This document shows, piece by piece, positions 46,106-56,329 of a stretch of 64,000 nucleotides of DNA (positions within the stretch are counted from its first letter, which is position 1; each line of letters opens with the position of its first letter). Position numbers and translations under genes: made by a program. This DNA comes from Desmodesmus armatus (taxonomy: Eukaryota; Chlorophyta; Chlorophyceae; Sphaeropleales; Scenedesmaceae): NCBI GenBank assembly GCA_007449985.2, contig VIIQ02000161.1, forward strand, positions 141,783 through 205,782, read 5' to 3'. The notes below the pieces were generated by a model. That model worked only from the letters and a program-made list of their open reading frames with translations. It made no database searches and was not told where the DNA came from.

Positions 46106-48910
46106 GGTGCGACAGCGGCAGTGGTGTTTGGGCCTTGGGTGGCTGCGTGTGTGCTTTGATGCCTTGTGACCTCCCACAGTGGCCATGCTGTTGCAGCAGC
46201 GGCAGGGACCTCCCACAGTGGCCATGCTGTTGCAGCAGCGGCAGGGGAATCGGCCAGCCTGTCGTCACACATCAATTCTTGCAGCCAACAGACATGCAGC
46301 TGAGTTTGCTGGATGTGCATACCTTGTTGGGTGCTAGCCGTGTGAGCAAGGCGCACCTACATGCATGCAGTTCAGTCTGGGGGCTTTCATGGTGGCCGTG
46401 GCTCTCAGTAAGATTTTGTATTCACCCCTGTTGTTTGGCTTGTCTGCCTGCTTGCCTGCCTCCCTGCTTGCCTGCCTCCCTGCTTGTAGGCCTTGTTGTT
46501 CATGCAACAGCAGCGATCAGCCCGCAGTTGTGGACAGGCCTGCATGCAGCAGCGTATGGCACCGTGCACACAGTTTCCTGCTTAGCTGCAGCTATCACAC
46601 TTGCAATAGCAGCAATCAGCGTGTGATTGCGTTCAGTGGGTGCTTGTTGGTATGCGCTGATGGCAAAAAGACAGCTGCCAACAGCCGTGCAGGTTGGTAG
46701 CTGGTGCGCTGTCAAACTTGCTGGCAGAATGGTTTGGGGCTGCTTCTGTATGAGTGGGCAGCTGTATCAATGGTTGTGCCGCATATAACCATGCGTGGTG
46801 TGGGCACACAGCACTGTTGTGCTGTGGCAGAGCAATTTTGCTGGCAGGTGCAGGCACAAACTTGAGTCTGCAAGAGATGTCACGGCAACTGCTAGCTTGT
46901 CGCTGAGGCGTTGGCGCAGCTGTGTGTCTTGTGCCATGGTTTTGCTGTAGCAGCTGTATGCTGGGAATCGTGCATGGTGTCTACGCGTCCACCTGCACAG
47001 TTGAGTTTGCAGTGCATGCTGTGCTGATGTTGCAGCGTGTTATGGGCGCTTGCAAACTGCACAGAGGGCAAGCCTTCAATCTGCAAACGTTGTTGTGCGT
47101 ATCCAAGAAGCTGCAGAATGTAGCTGTGCTGTGTGTGTAACCCTTGTATAGTAATGGCATTGTGGTGTTACCAGCTTGGCCCATAAAAGGCTAGGATGTG
47201 GAGAGGACTAGAGGCATGACATAATCACCCAAACTGTTAGTCACACATGCAGCACACCAGGGTTAAAATCCAGTCATTTGTCGGCTCAGCCAGCAGTGTT
47301 TCATCAAACAGATGATGCAAAATCTACTTTCCACTTTCAAGACCATCCCGGCAGGCCAGCACCCAAGTGACAGAGTGTTCAGCAGAGCAAATTCACAATG
47401 CCAGCTGGCTAAACCCCAGCTTTACCAAGCAACCCAGGTACACCCTGAACCATGCTGCACTGCTTCAGCAGTTGTGCTCATACATCGTTCGCTTGCGACC
47501 TGAATGGGAAACACGGCTGTTGCAAACAGCCTTTCAAGTTTCAACAGGCACCAGCCTTGCCAACAGCTCGCACACCACACCACCCAAACAACACAACTTC
47601 CATTCAAGCGACCAAAACAGCTGCCCAGCCTGATTGACCAGGCCCAAAAGGGGGGTCAGTGCCGGTCACCGGCATCTCTACACTGCCACCTCGTTGGGGT
47701 GTGCCCTGCAGAACGCCTTGTGGACAGGCCAGTGCTTGCGCTGACAGGCCCTGCACATCAAAGACACAGCAGCCGGCGCAAGCTGAACTGACGCAGTGCA
47801 GGCATCATGCATGAATGCGGCCTATTAAGGGGGAAGGATGGTATTGATTGGGGTCCCAGCAAACAGGGTTGGAGGCTGCAGGTCCAGTACTTTTGCACAA
47901 AACATGATGTATCATGCCTAGGTTGGTGCACCTGCACATGCACAGGCCAATGGTGCTGGGGTACAGGCAGCATCAGGGCCTGCTGAACCCTGCTGTGCCC
48001 TGCTGCTGCTGGCTGGGTTGGGCTGAGAAACGATTACCCCAGTGTTTTCTGACATTACAGAAGTTTTCCCGGCACCAAATAACGTCAACTTGCAAATCCT
48101 CGTCCAATTCTCGATGTTGAATTTGTCTCACGGGAGACAATGCAGATCCAGGCTCTCGTCCTCCAGGTAGAAGAATTCAACATCTAGGATCACACGGCAC
48201 GCTTTTGGTCGGTTGTTTGTGGTACCCATTATTACATATTGACAGCTAGCTGGTCCATCCGTAATCGTTTGTCGTCACCTCGGACTGATCATGGCAGCAG
48301 TACTGCTAACTTCCGTTTGAGACCAGTCCAAGCGTCGACGGGGAGTAAATACTGTCAGAGAGTGTTTCTGGACATCACAGCAGCGTGTTGCTTCTGCGTG
48401 CAGAGGCCTGTGAGTGATGGGAGGTGTGCAGCACAACAGCCATCACCACAGCAGTTGCTGGCACCACTGCAGAATGCCACCATGACTGTCGGGCTAAAAA
48501 CCATGTGGGTGGCTTCAATATGCCCTCATATATACCCAAACCAAGTTTGGGCCACAGCAAGCCCCTGGTGGCTGGGAAATCCTAATACCATCTTTCCCCC
48601 TCACTCACCGGGCTCACCGGGTGCAAAGAGTCTGGACCGTGACTGTACTTTGTACTGCGATGGTGGCATCTGTGGCAGCACCCTGACTGGTTGCACGGTC
48701 CACTATTGAGAGCATAAAGCGGAGGGCCTCCGCCCCGAGACGAGCCGAAACATGATGTCAGGATCGACCATGTCTGTCTGATCATGCCATCTGGCTGGAG
48801 TCGAGTAGCCCACACTACAGTACCGTAATGGCATGATCAAGCATGCTGCCTGAGGCTGGGCATTGCTGACAGCAAAACTAGCAGGCCGACTGGCTTGAAG
48901 CCACGCTTAC
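46106..48910. other. Intergenic, UMP1 to the MYND-gene remnant
   Basis: About 2.8 kb with no recognised gene. It contains a 39-bp tandem duplication (46168-46245), a short CTGCCTGCTTGC-type repeat at about 46443-46488, and an 11-bp inverted repeat GATCATGCCAT/ATGGCATGATC near 48780-48840. I looked here on the minus strand for the missing last exon of the MYND gene and did not find it. Confidence 0.4.
46168..46245. repeat. 39-bp tandem duplication downstream of UMP1
   Basis: GACCTCCCACAGTGGCCATG and the 19 following bases occur twice head to tail (46168-46206 and 46207-46245) without mismatch. It lies about 60 nt after the UMP1 stop and so is probably in its 3' UTR. Confidence 0.85.
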
Positions 48911-49281
48911 TTTGAGCAGTAGGAGCTGTAACGGCAGGCACTGCACTGGCCACGGCCCGGCTTGTCTGCTGCCTTGGACACCAGAGCCATTTCACTCAGC
49001 TCTGCCATCTCCATGCAGCCAGGGTTGGCGCACACACCGGGCACAAGGCTGCACAATGCAGCACCAAAGCCCTGCAGCTGCTTGCCTGTCCGGCTGGCCG
49101 GGCCAAAGACATCGATGCTGGCAGCTGCCCTACCACTAGCAGGCGGCGCTGTCTGCAGCTGCTGCCTCAGTGCGTCTCGCAGCTCTGCTGCCGTTGCTGG
49201 GCTCGAAGCACCACTGGCGGTGCTCTCCAGCAGGAGCACACAGGATGGCTCGAGCAGCAGCCAATCCAGAGCAGCAGCCAA
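48911..49281 (-). CDS. MYND zinc-finger protein, 3' part (separated from its gene by a retrotransposon)
   Basis: The minus frame reads ALDWLLLEPSCVLLLE, then GAALCSLVPGVCANPGCMEM, then QCSACRYSSYCSK, and ends at a GTAAGC donor. CxxxxC followed by CSAC and YC is the first part of a MYND finger of the kind very common in chlorophytes. The final ligands (Cys-Gln-x-x-His-Trp type) should be in a further exon that I could not find down to about 47 kb. The right-hand limit is where the retrotransposon begins; three copies of an 18-bp unit (AGAGCAGCAGCCAATCC) mark that junction. The rest of the gene continues at 56,330 and beyond. MYND domains bind proline-rich partners; the role here is unknown. 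Confidence 0.65.
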
Positions 49282-52200
49282 TCCAGAGCAGCAGCCAATC
49301 CACCACCCTTACGAACTCAGAGAGGTTCCTTCAGCAGCTCCAGGGGTCGTCAGACGCCCTAGTCAGCACCCTCCAGGAGCGGCTACAGTCACTCAAGCAG
49401 CGGGCACAGTATCTGCAGGACCAGCAAAGCGTGGTGGGGTCCCTGCGGGAGCTGGTGCCCGTTCTCCGGCAATTTCTGGCTGGCAGTGAGGGGGGGAGTG
49501 ACGCAGCTAGCCCAGTCGCCTCGGCGGGTGCTGCACGTGCCTTCTCCCCCAGCAATCCATTTGCTGCTGCCTCCCCCAACACACCTTCAGGGGAGGTCCA
49601 GCAGCAGCAGCAGCAGCAGCAGGGTGTTCCGGCTCACAGCAGTGCGGCCCAGCAGTCGTCCCAGCTGCAGCCACAGCATCCCGCTCCCAGTGCACCAGCA
49701 GACAGCGACGACCGCAGCGGCAGCAGGCATCCGGGCATGCTGAAGGAGGCGCGGGAGCTGCTGCCCAAGCTGACCAAAAGCATGACCGTGCCCCAATGGC
49801 GGGGTATGGTGGATCAGGCGATGATAGCAGTGCGGGAGATGATGCCCACAGCAAGGTTTACAACGCGGGAATTTGCCATCCTGCTGCGTGCCCGCATCGA
49901 CTCCTCTCTGAACTCGGAGCTGGCAAACCTGCCGGCAGAAGCAACCACCAGCGTCGACAGCCTCTTTGCAGCCCTGTCAGTGCTTCTGCCGTCTGATGAG
50001 CAGGACCTGCAGCGGCGTCTCGACGACCTGCCACCTCAGAGCACAGAGCAGGCCGAGGTAATCGCAGGTACAATCTACAAGGCATACCAGGGGGCCCGGG
50101 TGCCGCTACCTGAGGGGGTTGAGCGCTACCAGCTGTTTGCGCTCAAGTATGCCACCCAGGCAGCCCTGTTCATCCAGCAGGCCCTGAGGACTGTCGCGCC
50201 CGGCAAGGCCTTTGGTTGGAACGACTTCCTTGCCATCTGCCGGCAGTACGACTCAGCCCAGCCTCGGCAGCAGCGGTCTGGTCGGCAGCAGTCTGGTCAG
50301 CAGTCCAGTCAGCAGTCCGGTCAGCAGTCCAGTCAGCAGTCCGGTCAGCAGTCCAGTCAGCAGTCCGGCCAGCGCCAGTCCAGCCAGCAGTACCAAGCGT
50401 CCGGTGGGCGTCAGCAGCAGCAGCAGCAGGGGTCCAGGCACGTGCGCTTTGCGCCTGCCGCCAATGGCACCTCATATGAGGAGGAGCGCAGCTACGGCTC
50501 TTCCTCACCAAGACAGCAGGGTGGGAGTAGTTTCCGGGGCGGCCGTGGGGGCCGTTCGGGCTACAACAATAGCAATGGCGGCAGCAGCAGCTCTGCGCCA
50601 CCTTACAACAGCAACCCCTTTGCCGACACTCTAGGTGACTACGGCGGTCACTATGGGGGCTCGGGACCAACAGCAGGTGGGGTGCGGTACAGCAGCTTCC
50701 TGGCAGGGGCAGTGGTGAGGCCCGATTTCGCTCCAGCGGCTGGGTCCACCAGCATCTCGCCCCTGGCAGCGCGCAGCAGCAGCGGTCTGGCCGCTGCCTC
50801 AGCCAAGTCCGCGGGGCGCAGTGTGCCTCGCGCAGCAGCCGCTGTCAGCAAGTCTATCTCTGGCGCAGCACTGGGCTCCCTGTTGATGTCAGGCCCACCT
50901 CTCAACAGCGCAGCTGGCGTCGGCAGCACAAGCAGTGCAATCAGCAGGTCGGGGCTGTCCGAAATCACACCAGCAGACGAGGACTGCCCCGCCTACAGCA
51001 GCAGCGGTGGCAGTGCCCGTTTATCTGCTGGGCAGTCTACCCACAACAGCAGCAGCAGTGGCAGCAGCAGCCTGGCGGCTGCTGCGCCCCTCTACAACAG
51101 CGGCAGTAGCAGCAGCACCGGTGTGCCTGCAGCCCTGTTTTCTTCTTCTGGCGGCAGCAGCGGCGGCAGCAGCGGTCTGCCTGCTGCCCAGCCTTCACAC
51201 AGCGGCGGCAGCAGCAGCTATTCAGCTGCTGCACCCCCTGACAGCAGCAGCAGTAGCAGCGGCCCTTGCGCCGCTGCCCCTTCTTACAGTCCCGGTGAGC
51301 GGCTCACGTCAGAGGCCTTCTTCAGCCTTGTGCAGGCAATTTCAGCAGCAACACAGGCCCCACTGGCAGCGACAGCAGCAACTGCCACGTCAGTGCCGCC
51401 AGTGCGCAGCCGTAAGCCACGGGGCGCTGAGCGTGTGGTGTCGGAGTCACCACAAGATGCAGCAGAGCCCCCTGCAGCAGCAGCGCCCGCCCCGGACCCT
51501 ACGTTAGTGCACCAACTGCGCAACCTCCAGACCCCAATGTCCATGCAGACCCTCATTGCTACGGTCAGCGCTCCTGGTTTGGAGCAACTGCGGGCGGTGC
51601 TCACCCAGCTGGGCGAGGTGTTGGGCCTCCCCACTGGCTCATACGTCCCAGTAGCCGCTGGTGTTCTGGGCGCCCTGGCGGCCTCTATACTGCAGACCAG
51701 CAGTATCGACGAGGCTCCGGCATCCCCCGTGCAGCACCCCGGCAGCCCTGCAGGTTTGGCTTCAGGCGCCCTGCCTTACAGCAGCCTGGCAGCGGCAGTA
51801 CGCAGCGATGGCAGTAGCAGCGGCTCTGCGCCCGCTGCTGTTCCCTCTCGCATCAGCAGCAGCAGCAGCCCCCGCGCGTCAGGACCGCCACCTCCTGCCA
51901 CGCCTTACAAGGATGCGGTGCAGTCGGAGGTGGTCACTGTCCCGTTTACCACACCCATCACGGTGACAGGTGGGGTTCAGGGGCGCCACACCTGCTGCGC
52001 AACGTGCCTCTTGAGCTGGGTGACGGCATCTACAGGGTCAACTTCCTGGTCATGCCGCACTCCATGTTTGACGTTGCGCTTGGGCTTGAGTTTATGGACG
52101 CATACGCGGCGCGTGTGTCCACCAAGGCTTACGGGCTGCCCGGCACGGGCCCCCAGCTATACATCCCTACCCCGCGCTCCTTCTGCCGCCGCAGCCTGCA

Positions 52201-52315
52201 GCAGTCCTGGCCCGCCGGGCAGGCCTTCTACCACAACAAGGTACCGGGCCACTTCACCATCAGCAAGCAGCGTTACAACGCTGTGCAGGTGGCGCCCAGC
52301 TCCCTCTCTGCCTAG
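49245..52315 (+). CDS. Retrotransposon gag with protease-like C-terminus
   Basis: The open frame starts with ATG at 49245, although the true gag start is uncertain because the left junction is inside host-like repeats. A coiled-coil-like N-terminus (LQQLQGSSDALVSTLQERLQ) precedes a capsid-like helical region (WRGMVDQAMIAVREMMPTAR ... YQLFALKYATQAALFIQQAL). Next come a tandem repeat of an eight-residue Gln/Ser/Gly unit (about 50281-50375) and an Arg-Gly-Gly box (FRGGRGGRSG). A very long Ser/Ala linker follows. No CCHC zinc knuckle is present. The last part (NVPLELGDGIYRVNFLVMPH, then MFDVALGLEFMDAY) resembles the C-terminal half of a retropepsin, but I could not locate its Asp-Thr/Ser-Gly site. 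The frame breaks near 51990, needing one more base or a -1 shift. Confidence 0.65.
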
Positions 52316-52367
52316 AGCAGTAGGGTGCCGCTTCAGAGTGTCTTAGTGTTGTTCTCGTCCGTTGTCA

Positions 52368-55300
52368 ATGTCTGTTGTTCATGAGTCTTTTGTGGAGCCC
52401 GCCCCCGAGCGTGGCCTGCCCTCTGAGGCAGATGTTGAGGCAGTCATGGCCGCTTTGCAGTTGCAGCGGGAGCGTTATGCTCACCTCACTGATGAGCAGT
52501 TTCACCGGCTGCAAGTCTTGTTGTTTGCTTATGTGGATATCTTTTCTGTGGATGGGGCCTCTTTTGGGTGTGTGGCTCGGGATAAAGAGTTCTATCATCG
52601 CATCCCAACGGGTGATGCTCGCCCTATTACTCAGCGCCCTTACAAGCTGAGTTATGCACAGGCTGTGTGGCTCAAGGGTGAATTGGATCGGCTGCTCCAG
52701 TTGGGGGTCATTCGCCCCAGCAGTAGTCCGTGGATGTCCCCTGTTGTGATTGTGCCCAAGCCGAATGGGAGCTGGCGGTTGTGTGTTGACATGCGCTTGC
52801 TCAACAAGTGTACAGAGGCAGACCCCTACCCCCTCCCTACTGTTGAGGAGATGCATGCGGCTATGGGCGGTTGTGCCCTGTGGTCGAAGATGGATTTTGT
52901 GAGTGGGTTTTGGCAGGTGGAGATCCATCCTGACGACTGCCACAAGTGTGGTCTCACCACCCCTCATGGCAACTTTGAGTTTGTGCGTATGGTTATGGGC
53001 ATGCAGTCGGCTCCCTCCACGTTTCAGCGTCTCATGGACACCATGCTGGCGGGAGTGGAGCATGCTAAAACGTATATTGACGATACTTTTACCTTTACGC
53101 CTGACTTTGACAGTCAGATTGCGGCTCTTGAGCGTGTTTTTGAGCGCACCAGGGAGTACAAGCTCCCATGACCCCCTGAAGTGCAGCTTTTGTGTTGAGG
53201 AAGTGGTTTGTTTGGGGCATTTGGTGTCCGCTGAGGGCATCAGTCCTGTGATGGACAAGGTGGCAGCCATTCTTGAGCTGCAGCCCCCTACTAATGCCAA
53301 AGCTATGCGTCGGTTTTTGGGCATGATGGAGCAGTACCGGAAGTACATCCCCCGCTATGCTCTCTTGGCGGCTCCTTTGCAGCTTATGTTGCGCCGCAAT
53401 GTTGCGTATGTGTGGACGGATGAGGCTATTGTGTCTTTTGAGGCTCTGAAGGAAGCTTTGTGCTCGGCCCCCGTGCTGGCCTTGCCCAACTGGGAGCAGC
53501 CATTCATCCTCACCACTGATTGGAGCCGTGTGGCTATTGGTGCTGTATTGTCACAGGAGCATCCGGGTACGGGTGAAGAGCACCCCATTGCTTTTGCTTC
53601 TCGTGCGCTTACCCCAGCTGAGCGGAACTATGCCGCCACTGAAGGGGAGTGTCTTGCTGTCAAGTGGGGTGTGGATAAGTTTCATTATTATCTGCATGGC
53701 CGCCACTGGCAGTTGCGCACTGACCACAAGGCCCTTGAGTGGCTCAATACTGCTAGATTCACCAACTCCAAGCTGGAGCGGTGGGCTATGCAGTTGCAGG
53801 AGTATGATTTCGATGTTGAGTATATCCAGGGTTCTACTAATGTGGTGGCTGATTATTTGTCCCGTGCCTCTGAAGCCACCCTTGAGCGGGAGGATGGCAC
53901 GCGTGAGTCTGTGGTGTGTGGTGTGGCTGGTGGTGTGGTGCCCTGCAGTTCTGCTTGGCCTGCCGAGGCCGCTAAGCAGGCAGACTTTGATTCTGTGGTT
54001 TGTGATGTATGCCAAGACCCAGGGGTTTTTGATAACATGGCCATTTGTTCAGGTTGCAATCGCTGCCTGCACCTGCGTTGTGTTATGCCTCCCCAGTCCA
54101 CAGTCCCCACCGGTGAGTGGTACTGCCCCGGTTGTGACCCGCTGTTTGGCAATCTGGAGGAGTTGTTTGATGCTGCGCCCATCTTGCAGTACACAAGCTG
54201 TGACCCCTACTGCAATGAGGTTTTGCTTTCCTTTGTGCGCAGTGGTTATGATGAGGTTTTCTTGGAGGGTTTGCCTTCCCGCACAGCGCGTATTGTGCGC
54301 CACAGGGCGGCTTCTTTGCGCCCTCACCTTCGATTGGATGGTTGGTTGATGGTCATGCGGCATGGCACGTCTGGTGTCCCGCAGTGGCTCACTTGCCCAC
54401 CTTTGTCTTACCGCTGGGACATCATTCGCTGTATGCATGATGCCCTTGGCCATGCTGGTACCCGTCAGTTGAGCGCTAGCATGAAGCAGCATTTCCACTG
54501 GCGTGGTTTGGATCGTGATGTTTCGTTGTTTGTTGCACAGTGTGATGCGTGCCAGCGGCGCAAGCTGGTCATTGCTGCGCCGCCGCCCCTCACTGAGCCC
54601 ATTATCAGGGGCCCCTTTGAGCATGTTCATGTGGACTTGTGTGGTCCGTTTGACACGCCTGTGGCTGACCTGCATGGCAGGCTGTTTATGCCTGAGAAGC
54701 CGATCAGGGCGTATGTTGTCCAATGATCGACTACTTCACCAAGGCCGCTGAGTTTGCTGTCGTGTATGACAAGCAGGCCCCGTCTGTGGCGAAAGCTTTC
54801 TATTATTCGTGGATTTGTCGTTATTTTGTGCCCTCTCATGTCACCACCGACAATGGGTCGGAGTTTTCCGATGAGTTTAAGCACTTGCTGGCGCGGCTTG
54901 GTATCAAGCATGTGCACACCACAGCCTGCCACCCCGCAGCTAATGGTGTTGTTGAGCGGCTGGTTCAGTCCTTCAAGGCCATGCTTGTGAAGCATGTCAA
55001 CGAGCACCCCCTGCACTGGTTGCAGAGTATGCCTGTCATGCGGCAGCAGTACTGGGCTCGTTTGCATACTGTTTTGGGCATGTCACCGCATGAGATGGTT
55101 TTTGGTCGTCGGCCTGTTCCAGTCATGCCCTTGGCGCGCGAGTTTATCGCTGCCGCTACTGTGGCTGACGTGTCGGTTGTGCCTGACGAGTTTGGGTGCC
55201 CTGATCCCCATTCACATGTTTATCATATGCGGCGGTTGTTCGAGGGTTTCGATGCTACGGTGTTTCAGGCGATTCGGCAGCAGTTCGCCAAAAACGCAGC

Positions 55301-55571
55301 TGCTTGGCCGTTGCGTGGTGGCAGTAGTCGTGAGCTGGCCCAGTTGAAACCTGGTGATTTAGCTTTGGAGGTTGTGTCTGGGCCTGTTTCTACTTTGGGT
55401 GAAGCTGTCAAGGGTCCCTTCAGGGTTGTTGAGGTTCGCGGCAACGGTGTGGTGGTGCTTACCACGGGCAGCACTGACTTCAAGCAGGCTGTGCATTTCA
55501 CCCGCAACATCGGCAACTTGGCTCGGTATCTGGATCGTGCTTCTGTGCGGGCTGCTATGGCGCAGTCGTAG
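52368..55571 (+). CDS. Retrotransposon pol (RT, RNase H, PHD finger, integrase)
   Basis: About 1,067 codons, broken twice: one C too many at 53165-53167 and one base too few near 54720-54723. Domains in order: reverse transcriptase with QRPYKLSYAQA, the fingers motif WMSPVVIVPKPNGSWRLCVD, SKMDFVSGFWQVEIHPDD and the catalytic YIDD box; RNase H with TDWSRVAIGAVLSQEHPG, AERNYAATEGECLAVKWGVD and RTDHKALEWL; a C4HC3 PHD finger (VCDVC ... ICSGCNRCLHLRC ... WYCPGC, about 53995-54135); the HHCC integrase zinc finger (HDALGHAG ... CDACQRRK); and the integrase core with Asp, Asp and Glu visible in HVDLCGPF, TTDNGSEF and NGVVERLVQSFK. No clear chromodomain follows. The ATG at 52368 lies 53 nt after the gag-pro stop, so pol may be expressed separately. 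Confidence 0.8.
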
Positions 55572-55610
55572 GCTTGTGGACATGGCAGGTGTTTTTTTTT
55601 GCTGCTGTGG

Positions 55611-56313
55611 CGGTAACAATCCTCGCGCTACATAATGTAGTGCAGGGTCACTGCACAGTGTAGGTATGGTGTCAGCAGGGTTCTGGCTGTACCCTACTGT
55701 CACCTGGCCCTGGGTGCCTATACCTGCCAGCCTGTGCAGTGCACCTTGATCGGGTGGTTGTTGTCTTTCTCTTGTTTTGCGTGTGTTACCGCCACAGTTT
55801 GCAGCCCTGTCCCTCTGTCCCTGCCTGCGCCCGTTGTGCTGTTGCAGATTGGTGTGTTTGTGTGTGGTCATTTGGCCGGCTGTCTTGTGCAGTTGCCAGT
55901 GTGGCTTGGCTGGTGCAGCTTTGAGGTTGGTGTGGTTTCTCTTTTGGTGCGTCTCAGGCTTGTTTGGTTGGGGGGGAAAGGCCTAGGCCTGACACAGCTT
56001 GGTGTAGAAATGCATGCAATGCTGTGTCATTCCTAGCAGAGTCGGATCAGCCTGAGCCCCACAGTAAGGTTGTGAGGGTTGCAGTGGTTGGAGCAGTTGA
56101 AGCAGTTGGAGAAGTCCTGTGGTAGCAGTTGTGGCAGCAAGCCGTGGCAATTGCAGCAGGTGTGTCAGGTTTGAGCCCGCATGTGTGTACAACACACTGT
56201 GAAGGGCCAGGTTCAGGTCAATGTGCTGACAGTGTCATGCACTTGGAAAGGATGTGCCGCCCAAAAGTGGTGTGCGTCGTCCAAAACAACTCGGTAACAA
56301 TCCTCGCGCTACA
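55611..56313 (+). repeat. 3' tail of the retroelement bounded by 22-bp direct repeats (possible LTR region)
   Basis: CGGTAACAATCCTCGCGCTA plus CA occurs perfectly at 55611-55632 and again at 56292-56313, with 659 nt between. The segment after the first copy begins TGTAGTGC, and the second copy ends in GCGCTACA, a weak inverted match as expected for LTR ends. A T-rich tract precedes it. Whether this is the 3' LTR, or a separate insertion with its target duplication, cannot be settled without other copies. Confidence 0.5.
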
Positions 56314-56329
56314 CCAGTACACAGCTCAC

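Larger units (their letters stand above)
49245..56313 (+). mobile_element. Ty3/Gypsy-type LTR retrotransposon inserted in a MYND-finger gene
   Basis: The element is read on the plus strand, opposite to the host gene. Its order is gag, protease-like segment, reverse transcriptase, RNase H, a PHD finger, zinc-binding integrase and integrase core, then a non-coding tail. RT-RNase H before integrase places it with Ty3/Gypsy. The left limit is approximate (about 49,285-49,300): host exon sequence runs directly into gag and no 5' LTR is seen. The right limit is probably between 56,291 and 56,313, where recognisable host exon resumes. Three single-base frame breaks (about 51,990, 53,165 and 54,720) interrupt the coding sequence. 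Since similar breaks occur in host genes, they may be consensus errors and not decay. Confidence 0.82.
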
